From positions 1 through 22,378 of the forward strand of contig CAVBWS010000035.1 in the NCBI GenBank assembly GCA_963599255.1: a stretch of 22,378 bases of DNA. Reading direction: 5' to 3'. Source of the stretch: RGIG5612 sp963599255. Lineage in GTDB: Bacteria; Bacillota; Clostridia; Lachnospirales; Lachnospiraceae. The notes beneath the pieces are model-generated. The model did not search any database and was not told where the DNA came from. It was given only the letters and a program-made list of their open reading frames with translations. This document shows, one piece after another, positions 7,841 to 14,915 of the stretch; position 1 is the stretch's first letter; each line of letters starts with the position of its first letter. The translations under genes were made by a program, and so were the position numbers.

Positions 7841-7868
7841 TAATAACCTATCAATTTTTTAGAGTGAA

Positions 7869-8396
7869 ATGAACGAATTAATCAATTCAACATTGTGTTA
7901 TATAGAAAAAGACGGCAAATACCTGATGCTGTATCGCAATAAGAAGAAAAATGATCCTTGTGAGGGCAAATGGGTTGGAGTCGGCGGCAAATTCGAACCT
8001 GGCGAGAGTGCTGATGAATGTCTTTTGAGGGAAGTCTGGGAGGAAACAGGCCTTAAGCTTACAAGATATCAGTTCTGCGGGGTGATACATTTTGTCTCAG
8101 ACACATGGCCGGATGAGGACATGTACTTATATACGGCAGATAAGTTTGATGGAGATGATGCATTTGCAGACTACTCAATTAATCAGAAAAATCCTGACGG
8201 AGATGACATCAATGACAGATTTATATGCAATGAAGGTGAATTAAGATGGATATCAAAGGAAGAGATACTGCAGCTTAATCTGTGGGACGGCGACAGATAT
8301 TTTCTGGAACCTTTGATCTCCGGCAATAAAAAATTACATATGACCTGCAGATATGAAGGCCATAAATGTGTGGAGGTTAGAAATGAAGACATTTGA
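7869..8396 (+). CDS. Nudix hydrolase (MutT / 8-oxo-dGTP diphosphatase type)
   Basis: Residues 40-62 form a complete Nudix box (GKFEPGESADECLLREVWEETGL), in which Gly40, Glu46, Arg54, Glu55, Glu58, Glu59 and Gly61 sit at the expected places. The family hydrolyses nucleoside diphosphates linked to another group. Length (175 residues) and the N-terminus (NSTLCYIEKDGKYLMLYRN) resemble MutT-like enzymes annotated as 8-oxo-dGTP diphosphatase, but the substrate cannot be read from the motif. The ribosome binding site is weak (AGAGTG directly before the ATG). The gene overlaps the cyclophilin gene by 14 bases, which suggests coupled translation. Confidence 0.88.
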   Translation: MNELINSTLCYIEKDGKYLMLYRNKKKNDPCEGKWVGVGGKFEPGESADECLLREVWEETGLKLTRYQFCGVIHFVSDTWPDEDMYLYTADKFDGDDAFADYSINQKNPDGDDINDRFICNEGELRWISKEEILQLNLWDGDRYFLEPLISGNKKLHMTCRYEGHKCVEVRNEDI

Positions 8397-8859
8397 AATA
8401 GCAATGAAGGACGGCAGCATACTTAAAGGAGAATTGTATGAAGATATAGCTCCTATTACAGTTCAAAATTTTGAGAAGCTGGCCAATGAAGGCTTCTATA
8501 ACGGACTTAAGTTCCACCGCGTTATCCCGGGATTTATGATTCAGGGAGGATGTCCTAAGGGAAACGGAACAGGAGGACCGGGATATACGATCACGGGTGA
8601 GTTCTCATCAAACGGAATTCAGAACGATTTAAAACACGAAAGAGGCACTCTTTCCATGGCAAGAGCTATGAATCCGAATTCTGCAGGCTCACAGTTCTTC
8701 ATTATGGTTGCAGATGCACCATATCTTGATGGTGAATACGCAGCATTCGGCAAGGTTACAGAAGGCATGGAAGCTGCAGATAAGATTGTAAGCCAGCCTA
8801 GAGATTACAGTGACTGCCCGTTCGAAGATCAGGTGATCAGCTATATTAAAGTGGAGTAA
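8383..8859 (+). CDS. cyclophilin-type peptidyl-prolyl cis-trans isomerase
   Basis: The 158-residue product is a single cyclophilin domain without a signal peptide, so it acts in the cytoplasm on proline peptide bonds during protein folding. The active-site block FHRVIPGFMIQGG gives Arg46, Phe51 and Gln54, and MARAMNPNSAGSQFF gives Gln104. The position of the cyclosporin-contact Trp of human cyclophilin A is Tyr (PYLDGEYAAFG), as often in bacterial forms, so cyclosporin sensitivity should be low. ATG 8383 is chosen because GGAGGT (8372-8377) is five bases upstream; both lie inside the end of the Nudix gene. Its stop is four bases before the next start. Confidence 0.95.
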   Translation: MKTFEIAMKDGSILKGELYEDIAPITVQNFEKLANEGFYNGLKFHRVIPGFMIQGGCPKGNGTGGPGYTITGEFSSNGIQNDLKHERGTLSMARAMNPNSAGSQFFIMVADAPYLDGEYAAFGKVTEGMEAADKIVSQPRDYSDCPFEDQVISYIKVE

Positions 8860-8863
8860 ATAA

Positions 8864-9913
8864 ATGATTAATTTTGTGAATGATTATTCTGAGGGATGCT
8901 TTCCCGAGATCTTAGAGAGGCTCTCACAGATTAATTTTGAAAAGATTGTCGGATACGGAACAGATGAATATTGTGCAGAAGCCGAAAATCGCATAAAACA
9001 GCTTTGCAATTGCCCTCAGGCTCAGGTATATTTTATGTCAGGCGGCACCCAGAGCAATCAGGTGGTGATAGATTCACTGATTGATTCATTTGATGGCGTT
9101 GTATGTGCAGCCTCGGGACATGTGAATGTACATGAAGCCGGTGCAATTGAATATACCGGTCATAAGGTTATGCCACTTAAGGGCATAGATGGTAAGATCA
9201 TAGCATCTGAACTGGAGCAGTATGTTGAGGACTACTATGCTGACAGCAGTTTCGATCATATGGTAAGACCTGCGATGGTTTACATCTCCCATCCGACGGA
9301 GATAGGAACCCTGTACAGCAAAGGCGAGTTGGAAGATATCCGTAAGGTCTGCGATAAATATAACATGCCTCTGTATCTTGACGGCGCCAGGCTGTCAAGC
9401 GCATTGACGGCTCAGGGTACGGATGTAACATTGGAAGATATAGCAAGGCTTACAGATGTATTTTATATAGGCGGAACCAAGTGCGGCGCATTATACGGCG
9501 AGGCAGTTGTATTTACCAAAAACAATATGCCATTCAGGTTTAATACGAGGGTTAAGCAGCACGGGGCAATGCTTGCCAAGGGCTGGATCGTCGGGGTGCA
9601 ATTCGGCGTTCTGCTGTCTGAGGAAACGAATGGAGAAGCTGCTGAAACATTATATTTTAAAGGCGGAGCACATGCCAATAAGATGGCGGAGAAGATCCGC
9701 AGGGCTCTTCATGAAAAAGGCTACAGGTTCTATATAGAATCCCCGACTAATCAGATATTTGTAATTGCTGACGCTGAACAGATGAAGCATCTGTCAGAGC
9801 ATGTTGAATACAGTCGCTTTGATAAATTTGACGATACACATTCAGTCATTAGATTCGTAACGAGCTGGGCTACTAGAGAATCAGATGTGGATGAACTGGT
9901 CAAAATCTTGTAA
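8864..9913 (+). CDS. ltaE: L-threonine aldolase-like PLP enzyme
   Basis: The 349-residue product is a fold-type I PLP enzyme of the threonine aldolase / beta-eliminating lyase group, which cleaves L-threonine or allo-threonine to glycine and acetaldehyde. Visible features are the SGGTQSN phosphate-binding loop (59-65), His90 in HVNVHEAGA, where the ring-stacking residue sits, Asp173 and Arg176 in YLDGARL, and the Schiff-base Lys206 in YIGGTKCGAL. Side specificity (L, D, allo) cannot be told from the sequence. GGAG (8853-8856) lies inside the stop region of the cyclophilin gene, four bases away, so the two are in one operon. Its glycine product could feed one-carbon metabolism, but this is inference. 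Confidence 0.85.
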   Translation: MINFVNDYSEGCFPEILERLSQINFEKIVGYGTDEYCAEAENRIKQLCNCPQAQVYFMSGGTQSNQVVIDSLIDSFDGVVCAASGHVNVHEAGAIEYTGHKVMPLKGIDGKIIASELEQYVEDYYADSSFDHMVRPAMVYISHPTEIGTLYSKGELEDIRKVCDKYNMPLYLDGARLSSALTAQGTDVTLEDIARLTDVFYIGGTKCGALYGEAVVFTKNNMPFRFNTRVKQHGAMLAKGWIVGVQFGVLLSEETNGEAAETLYFKGGAHANKMAEKIRRALHEKGYRFYIESPTNQIFVIADAEQMKHLSEHVEYSRFDKFDDTHSVIRFVTSWATRESDVDELVKIL

Positions 9914-9942
9914 TTGATATGCGCATTGAGGAAGGAAAATAG

Positions 9943-11310
9943 ATGAGATACGACGTAATTATAATAGGAGCAGGACCGGGCGGAATATTTGCAGCATATG
10001 AACTGGCTGCAAAATCTGATCTCAAGGTTGCAGTATTTGAGGAAGGAAGTCCCCTGGACAAGAGGCATTGCCCGATAGACGGTAAGAAGATCAAGACTTG
10101 CATTAAGTGCAAAACCTGTTCAATCATGAACGGATTCGGAGGAGCAGGTGCGTTTTCAGACGGCAAATACAATATCACAAATGACTTCGGCGGCAATTTG
10201 TATGAATATATCGGAAGAGAGAAAGCTCTTGAATTAATGCATTATGTAGATGATATTAATCTGTCGCACGGTGGCGAGGGAACAGCTCTTTACTCGACAG
10301 CAGGTACTTCATTGAAGAAGAAATGCATGCAGAACAAGCTGACTCTTCTGGATGCATCAGTTCGTCACCTGGGAACAGATATTAATTATATCGTGCTGGG
10401 AAATATTTATGACGAGCTTAAAGAGAAGGTGGACTTTTATTTCAATACGCCGGTTCAGAAGCTTGAAAAAAATGACAGCGGCTTCTCAGTATTTACTGAA
10501 AACGACGTATATGAATGTGACAAATGCATCGTATCTGTAGGACGAAGCGGCAGTCATTGGCTTGAAAATGTATGTAATGACATGGGTATCTCCACCAGCT
10601 CAAACAGAGTGGATATCGGTGTTCGTGTGGAGATCCCGGCAGAGATCTTCTCACATATTACTGATGAATTATACGAAAGCAAGATCGTCTACAGAACAGA
10701 GAAATATGAAGATAATGTGCGTACCTTCTGTATGAACCCGAGGGGAATTGTTGTTAATGAAAATACTAATGGTATAATCACAGTTAATGGTCACAGCTTC
10801 GAGGATGAGAGCAAGAAGACCAATAATACCAACTTCGCTCTTCTTGTTTCTAAGCATTTTTCGCGTCCGTTTAAGGACAGTAACGGATATGGTGAGAGTA
10901 TAGCCAGACTTTCTAATATGTTAGGCGGCGGAGTTATCGTTCAGAGGTTCGGTGATCTTGAGCGAGGCAGAAGAAGCACACAGAAGAGAATAGATGAATG
11001 TACGGTTGTTCCGACACTTAATGCAACACCGGGAGATCTCAGCCTCGTGCTTCCTAAACGTATATTAGACGGCATCATAGAAATGATCTACGCGCTGGAT
11101 CAGATCGCTCCGGGTACTGCAAATGATGACACTCTGCTGTATGGTGTGGAAGTTAAGTTCTACAACATGAATGTAGAAGTTGATAATAATCTCGAAACAA
11201 AATATCCTGGACTTTATGTTATCGGTGACGGCAGCGGCGTAACCCACTCCTTATCACATGCGTCAGCCAGCGGTGTATTTGTTGCAGAAAAGATCATGGA
11301 ATGTCAGTAA
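9943..11310 (+). CDS. FAD-dependent dehydrogenase, COG2509-like
   Basis: The 455-residue product starts with a Rossmann dinucleotide motif (GAGPGG, 9-14) and ends with the second FAD motif (PGLYVIGDGSGVTHSLSHA), both typical of the glutathione-reductase-like flavoprotein superfamily. The middle and the block CPIDGKKIKTCIKCKTCS resemble the uncharacterised dehydrogenases grouped as COG2509. Cys43, Cys53, Cys56 and Cys59 form a cluster that could bind iron-sulfur or act as redox thiols; I cannot decide which. Substrate and electron partner are unknown. AAGGA (9932-9936) precedes the ATG by six bases, and the gap to the aldolase gene is 29 bases, so it is probably cotranscribed with the Nudix-cyclophilin-aldolase run. 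Confidence 0.85.
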   Translation: MRYDVIIIGAGPGGIFAAYELAAKSDLKVAVFEEGSPLDKRHCPIDGKKIKTCIKCKTCSIMNGFGGAGAFSDGKYNITNDFGGNLYEYIGREKALELMHYVDDINLSHGGEGTALYSTAGTSLKKKCMQNKLTLLDASVRHLGTDINYIVLGNIYDELKEKVDFYFNTPVQKLEKNDSGFSVFTENDVYECDKCIVSVGRSGSHWLENVCNDMGISTSSNRVDIGVRVEIPAEIFSHITDELYESKIVYRTEKYEDNVRTFCMNPRGIVVNENTNGIITVNGHSFEDESKKTNNTNFALLVSKHFSRPFKDSNGYGESIARLSNMLGGGVIVQRFGDLERGRRSTQKRIDECTVVPTLNATPGDLSLVLPKRILDGIIEMIYALDQIAPGTANDDTLLYGVEVKFYNMNVEVDNNLETKYPGLYVIGDGSGVTHSLSHASASGVFVAEKIMECQ

Positions 11311-11404
11311 TGTTGGCAGGAACTTACACCAATATGAGGTAAGGCGTATATGCGCGATTAAGCGGCATGAGTATTAACCTTTTGAATATAACAGGAGGTA
11401 GGAA

Positions 11405-11950
11405 ATGAAAAGATTAGCGGTAATAGATCTCTGCATATGTGCTATAGGAATTGCCTTACATATTATACTCGAAATGTTCTGTACCATCAGGATAGGGAAT
11501 GATCTTAAGATCACATTAACGGCATTGCCGTTTATAGTAATTGCATTTTTGTGCGGTCCTGTGGAAGGCTTAATAACAGGACTTGTGGGGACCTTCTTAA
11601 GTCAGATTCTTACTTATGGAATTACGGTTACAACAGTGCTCTGGATATTGCCATACGCGGTGCAGGCATTGATAGCAGGGCTTATATTCAGAAGGTTACA
11701 GAAAAAGATTAATATAAAAACAGTGGCATTAAGTGTATTTGTATCCGGACTGGTATCGGTGATAATCACATGGATAGCAAGTTATGTAGACGGCGTTGTG
11801 ATATTCAAATACATGACTCTGGAGGTACTTATCGGATTGATACCTATAAGGCTAGTTGTGTGGGTAATAGTATCAATTGCTTACAGTTTGGTTACGATTG
11901 CCGTAACAAAGGCGTTGTTTAAGTCATGCCCTGCAGGGATCAGGGAATAG
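11405..11950 (+). CDS. ECF transporter S component, probably for folate
   Basis: The 181-residue product has about six hydrophobic helices and no ATP-binding motifs, as expected for the substrate-capturing S subunit of an energy-coupling-factor vitamin importer. The segment LKITLTALPFIVIAFLCGPV, followed by EGLITGLVGTFL, is the characteristic helix-loop-helix of the FolT-like branch. The ATPases and T subunit are not nearby, so it would share a common module encoded elsewhere (group II ECF system). A folate assignment is supported by folA two genes downstream, but other vitamins are possible. AGGAGG (11393-11398) lies six bases before the ATG. The 94-base gap before it contains a weak hairpin near 11351-11367 and no clear promoter. 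Confidence 0.75.
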   Translation: MKRLAVIDLCICAIGIALHIILEMFCTIRIGNDLKITLTALPFIVIAFLCGPVEGLITGLVGTFLSQILTYGITVTTVLWILPYAVQALIAGLIFRRLQKKINIKTVALSVFVSGLVSVIITWIASYVDGVVIFKYMTLEVLIGLIPIRLVVWVIVSIAYSLVTIAVTKALFKSCPAGIRE

Positions 11951-11975
11951 AATAAAAATAGGATGGGGATAGATT

Positions 11976-13253
11976 ATGAGTTATAATATCGGAACAAAAT
12001 GTGTACAGTCAGGTTATGAACCGGCTAATGGAGAGCCGAGGCAGATACCTATCATTCAGAGCACTACTTTTAAGTACAGCTCAAGTGATCAGATGGGCAG
12101 ACTCTTCGATCTGGAGGAGTCAGGATATTTCTACACAAGGCTGCAGAATCCGACAAATGACATGGTAGCAGCCAAGATCTGTGACATGGAGGGTGGAGCA
12201 GCTGCGATGCTTACCAGTTCAGGTCAGGCGGCCAATTTCATGGCAGTTTTTAATATCTGCGAGGCAGGCGATCATTTTATTTCAACAGGCAGCATCTACG
12301 GAGGAACATTTAACCTCTTTGGTGTAACCATGAAAAAAATGGGCATCGAGTGCACATTCGTAGATCAGACCCTGTCATATGAGGAACTGTCCAAATATTT
12401 CAAGCCAAACACCAAGTGTGTATTCGGTGAGACTCTGACTAATCCGACGGTAAATGTGTTAGATCTCGAGAAATTTGCCAAGTTAGCTCACGATCACGGT
12501 GTTCCGTTTATTGTTGATAATACATTTGCAACTCCGATCAACTGCAGACCATTTGAATTCGGAGCAGATATTGTTACACATTCAACTACAAAGTACATGG
12601 ATGGCCACGGAACAGCTGTGGGCGGCGTTATCGTTGACAGCGGTAATTTCGATTGGATGTCTCATGCCGACAAATTCCCGGGATTATGTACACCGGATGC
12701 GTCATATCACGGAATCACATATGCGGAGAAATTCGGTAAGGGCGCCTATATTACTAAGGCAACAGCTCAGCTTATGAGAGATCTGGGATGTATTCAGGCA
12801 CCACAGAATTCATTCTATCTTAACTTGGGACTGGAATCACTTGAGGTAAGAGTTAAGAGACATTGTGAGAATGCAATGAAGGTCGCAGCATATCTTAAGA
12901 ATCATGATAAGATAGCATGGGTTAAATATCCGGGTCTTAAGGATGATCCGGAGCATGAGATGGCTCAAAAATACATGCCAAACGGAACCTGCGGAGTGTT
13001 ATGCTTCGGCGTAAAGGGCAGCAGAGAAGAGGCCAACAAATTCATGGACGGCCTGAAGCTGGCAACTATTGAGACCCATGTTGCAGATTCTCATACATGT
13101 CTGCTTCATCCTGCCAGCCATACTCACAGACAGTTAACAGATGAACAATTAAAAGAAGCCGGTGTGGCACCGGATCTTATCAGATTCTCCTGCGGTCTGG
13201 AGAATGCAGAGGATATCATCGCCGATCTGGAGCAGGCTCTTGAGCTTATATGA
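11976..13253 (+). CDS. metY: O-acetylhomoserine sulfhydrylase
   Basis: The enzyme joins O-acetylhomoserine with sulfide (or methanethiol) to give homocysteine (or methionine), the direct sulfhydrylation route. The 425-residue product has the Cys/Met-metabolism PLP-enzyme signature: YTRLQNPT (53-60), SSGQAA (81-86), DNTFATP (181-187) and the PLP-binding Lys206 in HSTTKYMDGHG. The long insertion after this lysine (SGNFDW, HADKFPGLCTPD, SYHG) is typical of MetY rather than of MetB or MetC, which are shorter. GGGGA lies six bases before the ATG. It starts 25 bases after the S component, so the two are probably cotranscribed. No S-box (SAM) riboswitch fits in that gap. Confidence 0.93.
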   Translation: MSYNIGTKCVQSGYEPANGEPRQIPIIQSTTFKYSSSDQMGRLFDLEESGYFYTRLQNPTNDMVAAKICDMEGGAAAMLTSSGQAANFMAVFNICEAGDHFISTGSIYGGTFNLFGVTMKKMGIECTFVDQTLSYEELSKYFKPNTKCVFGETLTNPTVNVLDLEKFAKLAHDHGVPFIVDNTFATPINCRPFEFGADIVTHSTTKYMDGHGTAVGGVIVDSGNFDWMSHADKFPGLCTPDASYHGITYAEKFGKGAYITKATAQLMRDLGCIQAPQNSFYLNLGLESLEVRVKRHCENAMKVAAYLKNHDKIAWVKYPGLKDDPEHEMAQKYMPNGTCGVLCFGVKGSREEANKFMDGLKLATIETHVADSHTCLLHPASHTHRQLTDEQLKEAGVAPDLIRFSCGLENAEDIIADLEQALELI

Positions 13254-13270
13254 GATACAACTGTGAGGAA

Positions 13271-13300
13271 GCTGTACGCCGAGGTTCACGGCACGTGCAG
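13271..13300 (+). repeat. 25-bp intergenic hairpin element, copy 2, with full stem
   Basis: The copy spans 13271-13295 and differs from copy 1 at one position (T for C). Here the stem is longest: CTG, T, ACG and CCG (13272-13281) pair with CGG, CGT, G and CAG (13289-13300), with CA (13292-13293) bulged and loop AGGTTCA (13282-13288). It lies 17 bases after metY and about 50 before folA, with no T-run. Confidence 0.8.
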
Positions 13301-13348
13301 ATGTCCTTAACATGATGATCTCAGAGATGAACATGGAGGAAATTGTAT

Positions 13349-13855
13349 ATGCTGAGTATGATTGTAACCGTAGACAGGAACTGGGCCATCAGCAAGGATC
13401 ATAAACAATTGATCTCTATTCCTGAAGATGTGAAGTTCGTAAGGGATATTACCTATGGCGAGGTAATGATAGTCGGCCGGCATACATTTGAACATTCATA
13501 TAATGGCAAAGTGCTGCCGAATCGAACAACGATAATTGTTACCAAAGAAAAAAATTATGAGCCGGCGGGTGCGATAGTTGCACACAGCGCCCGGGAAGCC
13601 CTCAAGAAGGCAGAGGAAATCGGCAGAAAAATATATGTTATCGGCGGCAAGAAGTTGTATGAAGAATACATGCCGCAGTGTGATGAAATCCATGTAACCT
13701 GGGTTGATTATGCTTACAGTGCCGACTCTTTCTTCCCGAATCTGGATAAACTTCCGGAGTGGGTGCTGATAGATGAGTCGGAGGAGCAGACACATTTTGA
13801 TGTGGTTTATTACTACAGGCGATATGTGAGAAGAAAAGACTATAGAGCTGAATAA
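13349..13855 (+). CDS. folA: dihydrofolate reductase
   Basis: The 168-residue product fits DHFR, which reduces dihydrofolate to tetrahydrofolate with NADPH. Asp27 in IPEDVKF stands where the catalytic acid of E. coli DHFR is; MIVGRHTFE (40-48) is the NADPH-binding GRxT block; IYVIGGKKLYEEYM is the conserved VIGG motif. The usual N.GIG..G.LPW segment is replaced by NWAISKDHKQLISIP, so the Met20-type loop is divergent and trimethoprim response cannot be predicted. ATG 13349 is nine bases after GGAGG (13335-13339); the TTG at 13343 is too close. Its presence near an S component of the folate type suggests a folate cluster. A classical ThyA would create the need for DHFR; none is seen here. Confidence 0.88.
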   Translation: MLSMIVTVDRNWAISKDHKQLISIPEDVKFVRDITYGEVMIVGRHTFEHSYNGKVLPNRTTIIVTKEKNYEPAGAIVAHSAREALKKAEEIGRKIYVIGGKKLYEEYMPQCDEIHVTWVDYAYSADSFFPNLDKLPEWVLIDESEEQTHFDVVYYYRRYVRRKDYRAE

Positions 13856-13864
13856 GAAGGATAG

Positions 13865-13884
13865 CTGACGGCATTTGCTGTCAG
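13865..13884 (+). promoter_or_regulatory. 8-bp hairpin abutting the trpS ribosome binding site
   Basis: CTGACGGC (13865-13872) pairs with GCTGTCAG (13877-13884), with one G-T wobble, around loop ATTT. It is followed without gap by AAAGGAG (13885-13891) and the trpS start at 13898. It leaves the ribosome binding site free. It could stabilise the message or stop ribosomes leaving folA from reaching into trpS; a T-box is not present. Confidence 0.6.
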
Positions 13885-13897
13885 AAAGGAGATAAAA

Positions 13898-14902
13898 ATG
13901 GCAGACGAGAAGAAGGTTTTATACAGTGCGATGCAGGCAACGGGAGTGCTTCATATCGGCAATTATTATGGCGCTCTTAAAAACTGGGTAAATCTGTGTG
14001 ATGAATATGATTGCTATTATGCAGTTGCAGATCTGCATGCTCTGACAGTCCGCCAGGATCCGGCACAGCTGCGAAAAAGTGCCAGAAATGTGCTTATGAT
14101 GTTTATAGCTGCAGGATTAGATCCTGAGAGGAACTGCATTTATTACCAGTCACAGGTTCCGGCCCATGCTGAGCTGAATTGGATAATGAACTGCTTTACA
14201 TATATGGGTGAGCTTTCGAGAATGACCCAATATAAGGATAAATCAGCTAAACATTCCGACAATGTTAATGCGGGATTATTCACTTATCCTGTACTTATGG
14301 CATGCGATATCCTGCTTTATCAATCCTCAGTGGTTCCTGTAGGAATTGACCAGAGACAGCACCTTGAACTTACAAGGGATATTGCCATGAGATTTAACAG
14401 CATATACGGAGATGTGTTCACTATTCCGGAGGCATATATCGGTAAGGCAGGAGCTAAGATAATGTCACTCGCGGATCCGACCAAGAAGATGAGCAAATCC
14501 GATGAAAATCCAAACGGATGTGTATATGTTCTTGATGACAGAGATACGATCATCAGAAAATTCAAGCGCGCGGTAACAGATTCAGATACACAGATAATCT
14601 ATTCTGATACGAAGCCGGGCATAATGAATCTGATTGACATATACAGATGTGCTACCGGCAAATCAATTAAAGAGATTGAAGCGGAATTTGATGGTAAGGG
14701 ATATGGCGAGTTTAAGCTTGCTGTAGGCGAGACGGTGGCAGATGCATTAGAGCCGGTTAAGAACAGATTCGATGAGTTGTCACGAGATAAGGCATATGTT
14801 GACAGCATAATTAAAAATAATGCAGAGAGAGCCCAGTATGTAGCCAATAAGACCCTGCGTAAGGTTCAGAAGAAAGTCGGACTTCCGGAGAGGGTCAGAT
14901 AA
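13898..14902 (+). CDS. trpS: tryptophanyl-tRNA synthetase
   Basis: TrpRS charges tRNA-Trp in the cytoplasm. The 334-residue length is normal for bacterial TrpRS. Class I signatures are present: the HIGH motif as LHIGNYYGAL (His19-Asn22) after the ATP-binding QATG, and KMSKS at 197-201. Also visible are the characteristic DLHALT and GIDQRQHLELTRDIA blocks. AAAGGAG gives a strong start at 13898. The gene ends 13 bases before the gyrB-like start, so the synthetase and the topoisomerase B subunit are probably one transcript. No T-box precedes it; the whole folA-trpS gap is 42 bases. Confidence 0.97.
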   Translation: MADEKKVLYSAMQATGVLHIGNYYGALKNWVNLCDEYDCYYAVADLHALTVRQDPAQLRKSARNVLMMFIAAGLDPERNCIYYQSQVPAHAELNWIMNCFTYMGELSRMTQYKDKSAKHSDNVNAGLFTYPVLMACDILLYQSSVVPVGIDQRQHLELTRDIAMRFNSIYGDVFTIPEAYIGKAGAKIMSLADPTKKMSKSDENPNGCVYVLDDRDTIIRKFKRAVTDSDTQIIYSDTKPGIMNLIDIYRCATGKSIKEIEAEFDGKGYGEFKLAVGETVADALEPVKNRFDELSRDKAYVDSIIKNNAERAQYVANKTLRKVQKKVGLPERVR

Positions 14903-14915
14903 GAATAGGAGAAAC

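Noticed and set aside
7855..7860. Run of six T after element copy 1 as a true terminator
   Set aside because: The hairpin ends 14 bases before the run, too far for a standard rho-independent terminator.
11951..11975. SAM riboswitch upstream of metY
   Set aside because: The 25-base gap cannot hold one, and the 94-base gap before the S component lacks its conserved stems.
13856..13897. T-box riboswitch upstream of trpS (also considered for gltX)
   Set aside because: The gaps are 42 and 27 bases, far too short, and no T-box motif is visible.
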